DNA from: Winogradskyella sp.
GTDB lineage: Bacteria; Bacteroidota; Bacteroidia; Flavobacteriales; Flavobacteriaceae
NCBI RefSeq assembly: GCF_013213975.1
Contig: NZ_JABSST010000007.1
Coordinates: forward strand, 1-56,606
DNA length: 56,606 bases
Direction: 5' to 3'
The notes beneath the pieces were generated by a model, which was not told the origin of the DNA, made no database searches, and saw only the letters and a list, made by a program, of their open reading frames with translations. Of this stretch, positions 8,602 through 16,123 are shown in pieces. How positions within the stretch are numbered: position 1 is the first letter of the stretch; each line of letters opens with the position of its first letter. The position numbers and the translations under genes are program-made.

Positions 8602-9232
8602 CCCTTACCATGGTACTTCCACAATTAATGGCTAATTGATAGTCTCCACTCATGCCCATTGAAATTGTTTCGAGATTGCAATTATATGAATGATAAGACT
8701 TGAGTCTGTTAAAAGTTGAGTTTAGAAAATTAAACTCACCTTTTATTTGCTGCATATTATCAGTGAATGTAGCCATACCCATTAAACCTGTGACATTAAT
8801 GTGTTTTAGTTCTGAAAATTGATCTGATTGGAGTAGCACAGAAGCCTCATTAGCCGACATGCCGAATTTACTATCTTCTTCTGCAATTTTTATTTGAAGT
8901 AAACAATTAATAATACGATTGTATTTCTTAGCATGTTTATCAATTTCCTTTAAAAGCTTAATGCCATCTACACCATGAATTAAATCGACGAATTCTGCCA
9001 TGTATTTAACCTTGTTACGTTGTACATGACCAATCATGTGCCATTTAATATCCTTTGGCATGTCTTGATACTTTTCTGCCATTTCCTGGATTTTATTTTC
9101 ACCAAATATGCGTTGTCCAGCATCATAGGCTTCCATTAAATCACTAATAGGCTTTGTTTTAGAAACAGCAACTAGTGTTACGTGTTCTGGAATCGAGGAT
9201 TGTATTTTATTTAAATTGTCTTTAATACTCAT
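8561..9232 (-). CDS. YggS-family pyridoxal phosphate homeostasis protein
   Basis: A 223-residue single-domain PLP-binding protein (PLPBP/YggS family) that buffers pyridoxal phosphate and affects amino acid balance; no catalytic activity is firmly assigned to the family. The Schiff-base lysine is Lys25 in VAVSKTKP. The IFGENKIQE, KWHMIGHVQRNK and SMGMSGDYQ signatures follow in order. Start 9232 gives the conserved N-terminus, and its first codons overlap the stop of the DUF1015 gene by 11 bp, so the two are translationally coupled. Confidence 0.94.
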   Translation of the reverse strand: MSIKDNLNKIQSSIPEHVTLVAVSKTKPISDLMEAYDAGQRIFGENKIQEMAEKYQDMPKDIKWHMIGHVQRNKVKYMAEFVDLIHGVDGIKLLKEIDKHAKKYNRIINCLLQIKIAEEDSKFGMSANEASVLLQSDQFSELKHINVTGLMGMATFTDNMQQIKGEFNFLNSTFNRLKSYHSYNCNLETISMGMSGDYQLAINCGSTMVRVGSSIFGARNYAN

Positions 9233-10460
9233 AAATGGTAATTGCACTTCTTAATTTAGGTAATATATAAGTACTCTTTGGGGGCATTTTTAAACCTTCT
9301 TCTGCGATTTGTTTTATAGCACCAACCGTTGCAGGACACATACCAAAACCAACCTTAAAATCTCCGCTATCTACACTTGATTTTATGGTAATCATTTCGT
9401 GCTGCCCATTTACATATTCAATGCGGTTGTCATTTCGTAAATCTTCTATACCTAGCAACGGCTGTAAAATGGTCTTATAGAGTAATTGTGCATCTAACTG
9501 ATCTAAAGCATTATTAAATTGGTAATTCGCTTTTCTTAAGTAGAGGGAGTAAAATTCACCATCAAGATACATACTGAAATGATGGGGTTTAGATGGTGTA
9601 TATGGTATTTTACCTCTATTGGTTATGCGGTAATTTTCGTCAAGTTTAATCAAAAATTCTTCCTTAGTAAGTCCATTTAAATCTTTAATTAGTCTGTTAA
9701 ATTCATGAATGACTAAATCCGATTCAGGAATGAGATAGGACATGAAAAAATTATAAGACTCAGTGCCGTTATGATTGGTGTTTTTTTCTTTTTCATCTTT
9801 GTATAAAAGATAGGAAGAGGAAGATCTGTGGTGGCCATCGGCAATGTAGATGGTTTCCATATTTCTGAATTCATCCTCAATACTTTTGAGAATTTTTTCA
9901 TCATCAATCTTCCATAGATAATGTGTGTCTCTGTAGGTCATTGTAAATTCAAACTCAGCATGACCTTTTTGAGCCTCTTTTATGATTTGAGCAAGTAAGG
10001 CATTATCTGGATAGGTTAGCAACACAGGTTCTGCATTAAAGCCTACGGTCTGTATATAGGTTTTAAAAGTTTGCTCTCGTTTTGCAATAGTATCTTCATG
10101 TTTTTTTATCACATCGCGCTCATAATCTTTGGCACTCGTAGTTGCAATAATCCCATTGAATTCTTGCCCATGCCTATTTACAATCTTGTAAACATAAAAA
10201 CTAGGCTTTTCATCTTGAACAAAAACTCCATCCTCCTTAAATTCCAGATATCTGTTCTTTACGAGTTTGTAACGCTCATTTCCAGTAACTTCTTGAGCAT
10301 ACTTGTATCCTGGGTTGACAATATGAAGAAAACTATACGGATTATAATCCATACGCGATTCTCGTTCATCCACTGTATAACTCTGATAAGGTCGTGCAGC
10401 CACTAAGCCAACTATGGCTCTTGTAGGGCGCACTGCTTTAAAAGGTTTAACTATTGCCAC
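9222..10460 (-). CDS. DUF1015 family protein
   Basis: A 412-residue cytoplasmic protein of the DUF1015 family (SerK-like superfamily). The opening VKPFKAVRPT, the NPYSFLHIVNPG segment and the TIYIADGHHRSSSS motif near residue 200 are characteristic. Some archaeal relatives are ADP-dependent or ATP-dependent serine kinases; whether the bacterial form acts on free serine is not settled. It is the gene upstream of yggS in an overlapping arrangement, which hints at amino acid or vitamin B6 metabolism. Confidence 0.85.
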   Translation of the reverse strand: MAIVKPFKAVRPTRAIVGLVAARPYQSYTVDERESRMDYNPYSFLHIVNPGYKYAQEVTGNERYKLVKNRYLEFKEDGVFVQDEKPSFYVYKIVNRHGQEFNGIIATTSAKDYERDVIKKHEDTIAKREQTFKTYIQTVGFNAEPVLLTYPDNALLAQIIKEAQKGHAEFEFTMTYRDTHYLWKIDDEKILKSIEDEFRNMETIYIADGHHRSSSSYLLYKDEKEKNTNHNGTESYNFFMSYLIPESDLVIHEFNRLIKDLNGLTKEEFLIKLDENYRITNRGKIPYTPSKPHHFSMYLDGEFYSLYLRKANYQFNNALDQLDAQLLYKTILQPLLGIEDLRNDNRIEYVNGQHEMITIKSSVDSGDFKVGFGMCPATVGAIKQIAEEGLKMPPKSTYILPKLRSAITIYEY

Positions 10461-10520
10461 GTATTGAATATTAGGTTACTTAAGGATGAAGAACTTAATC
10501 TTGAACGGAATAAATATTGC

Positions 10521-11411
10521 TTAACTTTTAAATTGTTTAGAGACTTTCTCTGCTTTGCGACTCTCTGAGTAATCATAGAATCCTTCGCTGGATTTAACTC
10601 CTAACTTACCAGCTCTTACCATATTAACTAAAAGCGGACATGGAGCATATTTAGGATTTTTAAATCCGTCATACATAACATTTAAAATTGATAAACAAAC
10701 ATCTAAGCCAATAAAATCTGCTAATTGTAAAGGTCCCATAGGATGCGCCATACCTAATTTCATTACCGTATCGATTACTTGAACTCCTGCTACACCGTTG
10801 TAAAGCGTTTCTATAGATTCGTTAATCATTGGCATCAATATTCTATTAGCAACAAATCCAGGATAGTCATTCACCTCAGTTGGTATTTTGCCTAAAGTGG
10901 ACGATAATTCCATTATAGTCGTTGTAACGTCATCACTGGTGCTATATCCACGAATAATTTCTACCAACTTCATTATTGGTACTGGGTTCATAAAGTGCAT
11001 TCCAATAACCTTTTCTGGTCTATTGGTTACAGCAGCAATTTGAGTAATTGATATTGAAGAGGTATTCGTTGCTAAAATTGTTGCTTCATCGCAAAGTTCA
11101 TCTAATTCTTTGAAGATTTTTAGTTTTAAATCTACATTCTCAGTGGCAGCCTCAACTACGAGTTCTACACCAGAGATGCCTTGAGCCATATCAGTAAAAG
11201 TTGAAATATTGCCCAAAGTAGCTTGCTTGTCTTCTTCAGTAATTTTTTCTTTAGCCACCATGCGATCTAAATTTTTAGAAATGGTTGCTAAACCTTTATC
11301 TAAAGATGCTTGGCTAATATCTATAAGTTGTACTTTAAATCCTGATTGCGCAAAGGTGTGGGCAATTCCATTTCCCATAGTTCCGGCTCCAATAACAGCG
11401 ACGTTTTTCAT
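10521..11411 (-). CDS. 3-hydroxybutyryl-CoA dehydrogenase
   Basis: A 296-residue NAD-dependent dehydrogenase interconverting 3-hydroxyacyl-CoA and 3-oxoacyl-CoA, used in short-chain fatty acid, butanoate or amino acid degradation. The Rossmann dinucleotide site is VIGAGTMGNGIA at the N-terminus, the catalytic His is in GMHFMNPVP near residue 138, and the NDYPGFVANRILMP and MGPLQLADFIGLD segments of the C-terminal domain are complete. It is a stand-alone dehydrogenase without the hydratase half of FadB. It lies 60 bp upstream of the DUF1015 gene on the same strand. Confidence 0.93.
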   Translation of the reverse strand: MKNVAVIGAGTMGNGIAHTFAQSGFKVQLIDISQASLDKGLATISKNLDRMVAKEKITEEDKQATLGNISTFTDMAQGISGVELVVEAATENVDLKLKIFKELDELCDEATILATNTSSISITQIAAVTNRPEKVIGMHFMNPVPIMKLVEIIRGYSTSDDVTTTIMELSSTLGKIPTEVNDYPGFVANRILMPMINESIETLYNGVAGVQVIDTVMKLGMAHPMGPLQLADFIGLDVCLSILNVMYDGFKNPKYAPCPLLVNMVRAGKLGVKSSEGFYDYSESRKAEKVSKQFKS

Positions 11412-11426
11412 TGAATTTTTATTTCA

Positions 11427-11494
11427 TTCCCACGAAAGTGGAAATCAGTTAATTTAATTTTATTTGGTATTGTAATATTCCCACTTTGCGAGAA
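11427..11494. repeat. Two degenerate inverted repeats sharing ATTCCCAC
   Basis: In the gap between the oxidoreductase and dehydrogenase genes, TTCCCACGAAAGTGGAAA (11427-11444; 7-bp stem, one mismatch) and TTCCCACTTTGCGAGAA (11478-11494; weaker stem) share the left arm ATTCCCAC. They may be remnants of a REP-like intergenic element, or the first may be a small intercistronic mRNA hairpin. Confidence 0.35.
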
Positions 11495-12454
11495 TTAAAA
11501 CTGATTAATAATCATGGTTGCTACACGTAATGCTTCTGTTCCATCATGTAAGGTTACAATCGGTTTAGTGTCTGTGTTGATAGCATCTGCGAAGGTTTCC
11601 AATTCATCAAGAATAGCATTGTTGTTTTCAATTTCTGGATTATCAAAGTAGATCTGTTTTTTTACACCTTCAGCATTTTGAAGAATCATATCGAAATCTC
11701 CTGGTTGCTCGGGTGCATCCTTCATTTTAACAACTTCACACTTCTTCTCCAGAAAATCAACTGAGATATAGGCATCTTTTTGAAAGAACCTTGTTTTTCG
11801 CATATTTTTGAGTGAGATCCTACTCGCTGTTAAATTAGCAACACATCCATTTTTGAACTCGATGCGTGCATTAGCAATGTCTGGGGTGTCGCTTACTACA
11901 GCGACTCCACTAGCAGAAATGTGTTTGACAGGAGAATTAACAACACTGAGAATGATATCGATGTCATGAATCATTAGATCCAAAACAACAGGAACATCAG
12001 TGCCACGAGGATTGAATTCTGCTAAGCGATGCGTTTCGATAAACATTGGGTTTTCAATTTTATCTCTTACCGCAATAAATGCAGGATTGAAACGCTCTAC
12101 ATGACCAACCTGACCTTTAACACTATGTTCAGCAACTAGAGTTCTGATGGTTTCTGCTTCTTCAACAGTATTAGTAATAGGCTTTTCAATAAAAATATGT
12201 TTGCCTTTATTTATGGCCTTTTTAGCGCAATCGTAATGCGAAAGGGTTGGAGTTACAATATCAACAACATCAACAGCATCAATTAAAGTATCAATAGAAT
12301 CAAAGTAAGTGTAACCAAATTCCTCTACAACACGTTTTGCGTTTTCTGGGTCGGCATCATAAAAACCGACAAGATCATATTTTGACGATTGATTAAGTAA
12401 TCTGAGATGGATTTTACCAAGGTGACCAGCACCAAGAACACCAGCTTTTAGCAT
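11495..12454 (-). CDS. Gfo/Idh/MocA family oxidoreductase
   Basis: A 319-residue NAD(P)-dependent oxidoreductase. The Rossmann site GVLGAGHLGKIH begins at residue 5, and the family EKP motif is in IFIEKPITN (Lys91), a residue that normally binds cofactor and substrate. The C-terminal alpha/beta domain contains DLMIHDIDI, with a conserved Asp-His pair. The substrate is probably a sugar or cyclitol derivative but cannot be named. It is the first gene of the probable seven-gene minus-strand run ending in miaA, with a promoter-like element just upstream. Confidence 0.88.
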   Translation of the reverse strand: MLKAGVLGAGHLGKIHLRLLNQSSKYDLVGFYDADPENAKRVVEEFGYTYFDSIDTLIDAVDVVDIVTPTLSHYDCAKKAINKGKHIFIEKPITNTVEEAETIRTLVAEHSVKGQVGHVERFNPAFIAVRDKIENPMFIETHRLAEFNPRGTDVPVVLDLMIHDIDIILSVVNSPVKHISASGVAVVSDTPDIANARIEFKNGCVANLTASRISLKNMRKTRFFQKDAYISVDFLEKKCEVVKMKDAPEQPGDFDMILQNAEGVKKQIYFDNPEIENNNAILDELETFADAINTDTKPIVTLHDGTEALRVATMIINQF

Positions 12455-12470
12455 GTTTTTCAGTTTTAAA

Positions 12471-12478
12471 CAAAAATA
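12471..12478 (-). promoter_or_regulatory. Candidate -7 element for the Gfo/Idh to miaA run
   Basis: Read on the minus strand this is TATTTTTG, a full match to TAnnTTTG, 16 bp before the ATG of the oxidoreductase. It is the only clear promoter-like site found upstream of the run of seven minus-strand genes. Confidence 0.45.
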
Positions 12479-12597
12479 GGCGTTTTGCTTTAAAAATTTA
12501 AAAAAGAAAATATAAAAAACTGAGAATTCAATAATTGAAATTAGGGATTGGAATTTGCTGTTCTTTGGGTTAATTTAGCATTAAACTAAACTAAGAT

Positions 12598-13239
12598 TTG
12601 AAAGATACATTTAAGCATAAAGGCATGCGTCAGCAACTCGTTGATGTGCTGGCGACTAAGGGTATAAAAGACAAAGCTGTCTTGAATGCCATAGGTAAGA
12701 TTCCGCGTCATCTTTTTATGGATTCTGGATTCATAGATCATGCCTATGTAGATAAGGCATTTCCGATTGCTGCAGATCAAACAATTTCACAGCCATACAC
12801 CGTCGCTTTTCAGTCTGAGTTATTACAAATTCAACCTGGACATAAGGTTTTGGAGATAGGCACTGGAAGTGGATATCAATGTGCTGTACTTATAGAATTA
12901 GGTGCTAAAGTTTACAGTATCGAACGCCAACAAGAGTTGTTTAAAAAAACGTCTAAGTTTTTACCTAAAATAGGCTATAGAGCTAAAAAGCTCATCTTTG
13001 GCGATGGCTATAAAGGACTCGAGGAAGAAGCACCTTTCGATAGTATAATTGTAACAGCAGGTGCACCATTTGTGCCTAAGCCATTATTGAGTCAAATTAA
13101 AGTTGGTGGACGTCTTGTGATTCCTGTTGGAGACGATGTTCAAACTATGACGCTATTCATCAGAAAAGGAGCTAAAGCCTTTGAAAAACACGAACTAGGT
13201 GAATTCCGATTTGTGCCTTTGCTTCAAGATAAAAATTAG
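12598..13239 (+). CDS. pcm: Protein-L-isoaspartate O-methyltransferase
   Basis: A 213-residue cytoplasmic repair enzyme that methylates L-isoaspartyl residues in damaged proteins using S-adenosylmethionine. The motif TISQPYTVAF lies before the SAM-binding loop VLEIGTGSGYQ (near residue 85), followed by YSIERQ and the FDSIIVTAGA and GGRLVIPVG segments. The conserved N-terminus (MKDTFKHKGMRQQL) is obtained only with TTG 12598 as start; the first ATG would cut nine residues. Its stop overlaps by 4 bp the stop of the convergent hydrolase gene. Confidence 0.93.
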   Translation: MKDTFKHKGMRQQLVDVLATKGIKDKAVLNAIGKIPRHLFMDSGFIDHAYVDKAFPIAADQTISQPYTVAFQSELLQIQPGHKVLEIGTGSGYQCAVLIELGAKVYSIERQQELFKKTSKFLPKIGYRAKKLIFGDGYKGLEEEAPFDSIIVTAGAPFVPKPLLSQIKVGGRLVIPVGDDVQTMTLFIRKGAKAFEKHELGEFRFVPLLQDKN

Positions 13240-15074
13240 TCTGTTAATTTCTTAAAGGCTTCTTCACCACCGACTATTGGAAGGCTAAGATATGTTTTAT
13301 CTAATTCTATGGTTAACTCAGTGCCTGGCTTTGGGTGTATAGTGTATTCCTGATCACTCGAAAAAATCATTAGGCCAATCTGTTGTCCCGCTTTTATTAC
13401 TTGGTCATCTGGTTGAAGCTCAAAAGTTAAGGTGTACGATTTGCCAGGAATTAAGTCTTCTTCGTCAGTTAGTGATTTATAATTTTTAGGGTCTGCCCAA
13501 CCTCTAGTTATGACATTATCTGTAATCTTAACATTACTGCCTTCGTTCCAAGGTAAAGACACTAACCAAACCGAAAGATTAGCAGCTGGTTTATTACTAG
13601 ATAATGTAACCGTTATTTTTGGAACACCTGAAATATGTAAGTCTCCCTTAAGTTTTCGTGTTACGTATAGTAATCTGTTTTTAGACGATTTTGACTTAGC
13701 TAAATCGCTACCAGTAAAGGACACATCATCAATTAAAGTTTCACCAATTTCTTCGCCTTCGTTTAAGATTAAGTCACCAGCAGTATTGCCACCAGAACCA
13801 AAATTTAAAGTAACCTCCTGTGCATCTGGATTAGGATAATCTAAATAGGCTGTTGGTGATTGTCTATCATCATTTTCTCTAACAATGTAGGCTTTATATT
13901 GTTCTTTATCTACACCATTATCTACACCATGTAAATATTTGGTAAACCATTTATTCATCATTGAAGTAGGTGGTGGACCTCCGTGTCCATTTTGATGATA
14001 ATAAATTTGATGTGGTAAACCTTTCTCTTTAGCAGCTTTGTAAATTCTGTAGCTGTGCTCTGGCATTACGTTCCAATCATTAAAGCCATGAGACATTAAA
14101 AGCGCAGCTTTCATGTTAGCCATCTGATTTAAATAGTCTCTAGCTGCCCACCAATCGTTGAGATCGCCGGTTTGACGATCCATGTTATCCATCATCTCGG
14201 TGTCTCTAACAACTCTATTATTTCGAACACGCTTATCTTCATCACCACTATGAACAAAGTCGTATAGCACATCAATATCCTCGCCTAAGTAACCTCCTGG
14301 TGAACGCACCAAGCCATTAGATCGGTAATAATGATAATAAGAGGTGTTTGGTGCAATTGGAATAATCACTACCAGACCTTCAACACCTGTAGTAGCCGCC
14401 GCTAAAGGTAAGGTGCCGTTATAGGAAGTTCCTGTCATACCAACTTTACCGGTAGACCATGTTGCTTCAACTTCGTCATTACCATCGCGCTCAGTATAGC
14501 CCTTTGCGCGTCCACACAACCAGTCTATCACAGCTTTAGGTGCTAATGATTCATTTTTACCGCCAATAGTCGGTGCACCGTCAGAATATCCCGTACCTGG
14601 AGAAGATGAATGCACTATTACATAACCTCTTGGTAGCCATTTTTTGATATGCGAATAGGAAATCATTGGTCTTGGTGCAGCTTTTCGTTCTACTTCTGGA
14701 TGTACGCGTTCTTCAGATTTGCCGCCAAGTTCTCGTTTTACATCCCACATAGAGCCAGGTAAATCTTGTGCTACACCGGCAAAATAAGGACTCGTAATAT
14801 AAATTATAGGTAATTTTAAATCTTCGGTTTCAGTTTGCTTGGGTCTGCTTACAGACACATGCATGCGGTCTAAATCACCATCGCCATCAGAGTCAAATTC
14901 AGTTTCTACCCAAAGATCATGATGTACCCAATCCTCAGGATTATTAAAGGCTTCAACAATCTGTGCTTCTCCATTTTCAAAAACTGGAGCTGCTTTTTCT
15001 ATAGTGTCTTGAGCCTTACTAAATAATGAAACGACTAAAGCTAAGACTAAATTTAATTTTAATTTTAGTGACAT
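13236..15074 (-). CDS. Secreted CocE/NonD (X-Pro dipeptidyl-peptidase, S15) hydrolase
   Basis: A 612-residue exported alpha/beta hydrolase of the S15 / CocE family, which includes X-Pro dipeptidyl aminopeptidases and ester hydrolases. An uncleaved-looking leader (MSLKLKLNLVLALVVSLFSKAQ) precedes the catalytic domain. The nucleophile is Ser217 in GMTGTSYNG, the acid is likely in SHGFNDWNV and the catalytic His in QNGHGGPP. The last ~200 residues form the PepX C-terminal jelly roll. An acidic DSDGDGDLD stretch at 61-69 looks like a calcium site. A peptide role is more likely than cocaine-esterase-like activity, but the substrate is unproven. Confidence 0.88.
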   Translation of the reverse strand: MSLKLKLNLVLALVVSLFSKAQDTIEKAAPVFENGEAQIVEAFNNPEDWVHHDLWVETEFDSDGDGDLDRMHVSVSRPKQTETEDLKLPIIYITSPYFAGVAQDLPGSMWDVKRELGGKSEERVHPEVERKAAPRPMISYSHIKKWLPRGYVIVHSSSPGTGYSDGAPTIGGKNESLAPKAVIDWLCGRAKGYTERDGNDEVEATWSTGKVGMTGTSYNGTLPLAAATTGVEGLVVIIPIAPNTSYYHYYRSNGLVRSPGGYLGEDIDVLYDFVHSGDEDKRVRNNRVVRDTEMMDNMDRQTGDLNDWWAARDYLNQMANMKAALLMSHGFNDWNVMPEHSYRIYKAAKEKGLPHQIYYHQNGHGGPPPTSMMNKWFTKYLHGVDNGVDKEQYKAYIVRENDDRQSPTAYLDYPNPDAQEVTLNFGSGGNTAGDLILNEGEEIGETLIDDVSFTGSDLAKSKSSKNRLLYVTRKLKGDLHISGVPKITVTLSSNKPAANLSVWLVSLPWNEGSNVKITDNVITRGWADPKNYKSLTDEEDLIPGKSYTLTFELQPDDQVIKAGQQIGLMIFSSDQEYTIHPKPGTELTIELDKTYLSLPIVGGEEAFKKLTD

Positions 15075-15174
15075 GATGGTTTTTGTTTTCTTTTGCTAAA
15101 AATAAGGCCTATAGTTAAGTCCTCAAATACTTTAAGAAAAGTTTGATAGTCTGCTCTATAAATATGACTGAATG

Positions 15175-16104
15175 CTAACCTCTAGGTAAGTAGGTTTCTG
15201 GAATTGGATGTTCTGCTGATTCTTGCATCCAATAGATGTTAATGATCCACCAACGCGCGCCATCATTCATCAGTTGAATGCTATTAATACCGCGCATAAA
15301 TGGTTCTTCGTCAGTTTTACTTCTGTAAGACTCATACGTACTAAAGACGTGGGTAATATTCCCAAAGGTTTCTACTTTTCGGTTGAGTTCAACCTCATGA
15401 AATCCGTTTTTTAACAACCATTTTCCTGAAGAGTTGATATAGTCTTGTGGTGTCATATATCGTGCTATGTGCTTTCCTTCTTTAGTTTTGCCTGTTGGTA
15501 TGAGTTTGGCATCTTTATGAAAGAGATGCTTAAATAAGTCCCAATTGCGCTCAACTCCTACATCACCTGAAATAACTGTATATAGAGTGGCGATAGTGCT
15601 ATCTAGTGTGGCGACATTCTGAGAATAATCTTTTTCCTGAGTTTGAGTTTTATTAAAATCCTCTAATCTTTTAAATTCGGTTTTAACACGATTTTTATGA
15701 CTTTTAGAATTAAGTCTTTCGTTCAGGGAAGAATTAGAATAGTCAAGATATATAAGGCCTGAACAAAGTCCTATAGAATATTTATCATTTGTTTTTTTTG
15801 AATACGCTATTAATCTCGTTCCTTCAGGAATAAAAATAGAGCAAGTTGATAGATTTTTAGTATTACCATTCACGCCATGAATAAAGATGGATTCAATAGA
15901 GTTTCCCTTATATAGTTTATTGATTTTAATATCAGCTTTATATTGCTGATGATCATTTTCAGAGTCATAATTTTTTAAAATCAATATATCTGCAATAAAA
16001 TCAGCTTGTTCTATTTTTTCATTATCAAGAAATTCTTTACAATCACATGCATTAACATGATATGAAAGAATGAAACCAAACAATAAAGTAATCGTTGATC
16101 GCAT
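15175..16104 (-). CDS. Secreted protein with Cys-rich N-terminus and NTF2-like C-terminal domain
   Basis: A 309-residue exported protein with a signal peptide ending near residue 19 (SYHVNA|CDCKE). The first ~120 mature residues contain CDC at the new N-terminus, a beta-rich ADFIADILIL...INKLYKG stretch and two more cysteines, which is reminiscent of NTR/TIMP-like folds. Residues ~165-300 form a SnoaL/NTF2-like domain of the kind often annotated as nuclear transport factor 2 family (YTVISGD...NWDLFKHLFHKDAKLIPTG...WWIINIYW). No catalytic residues can be named. The join of these two parts is unusual; no frame break is visible. Confidence 0.72.
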   Translation of the reverse strand: MRSTITLLFGFILSYHVNACDCKEFLDNEKIEQADFIADILILKNYDSENDHQQYKADIKINKLYKGNSIESIFIHGVNGNTKNLSTCSIFIPEGTRLIAYSKKTNDKYSIGLCSGLIYLDYSNSSLNERLNSKSHKNRVKTEFKRLEDFNKTQTQEKDYSQNVATLDSTIATLYTVISGDVGVERNWDLFKHLFHKDAKLIPTGKTKEGKHIARYMTPQDYINSSGKWLLKNGFHEVELNRKVETFGNITHVFSTYESYRSKTDEEPFMRGINSIQLMNDGARWWIINIYWMQESAEHPIPETYLPRG

Positions 16105-16123
16105 TTTAAATTTTTATATAAAG

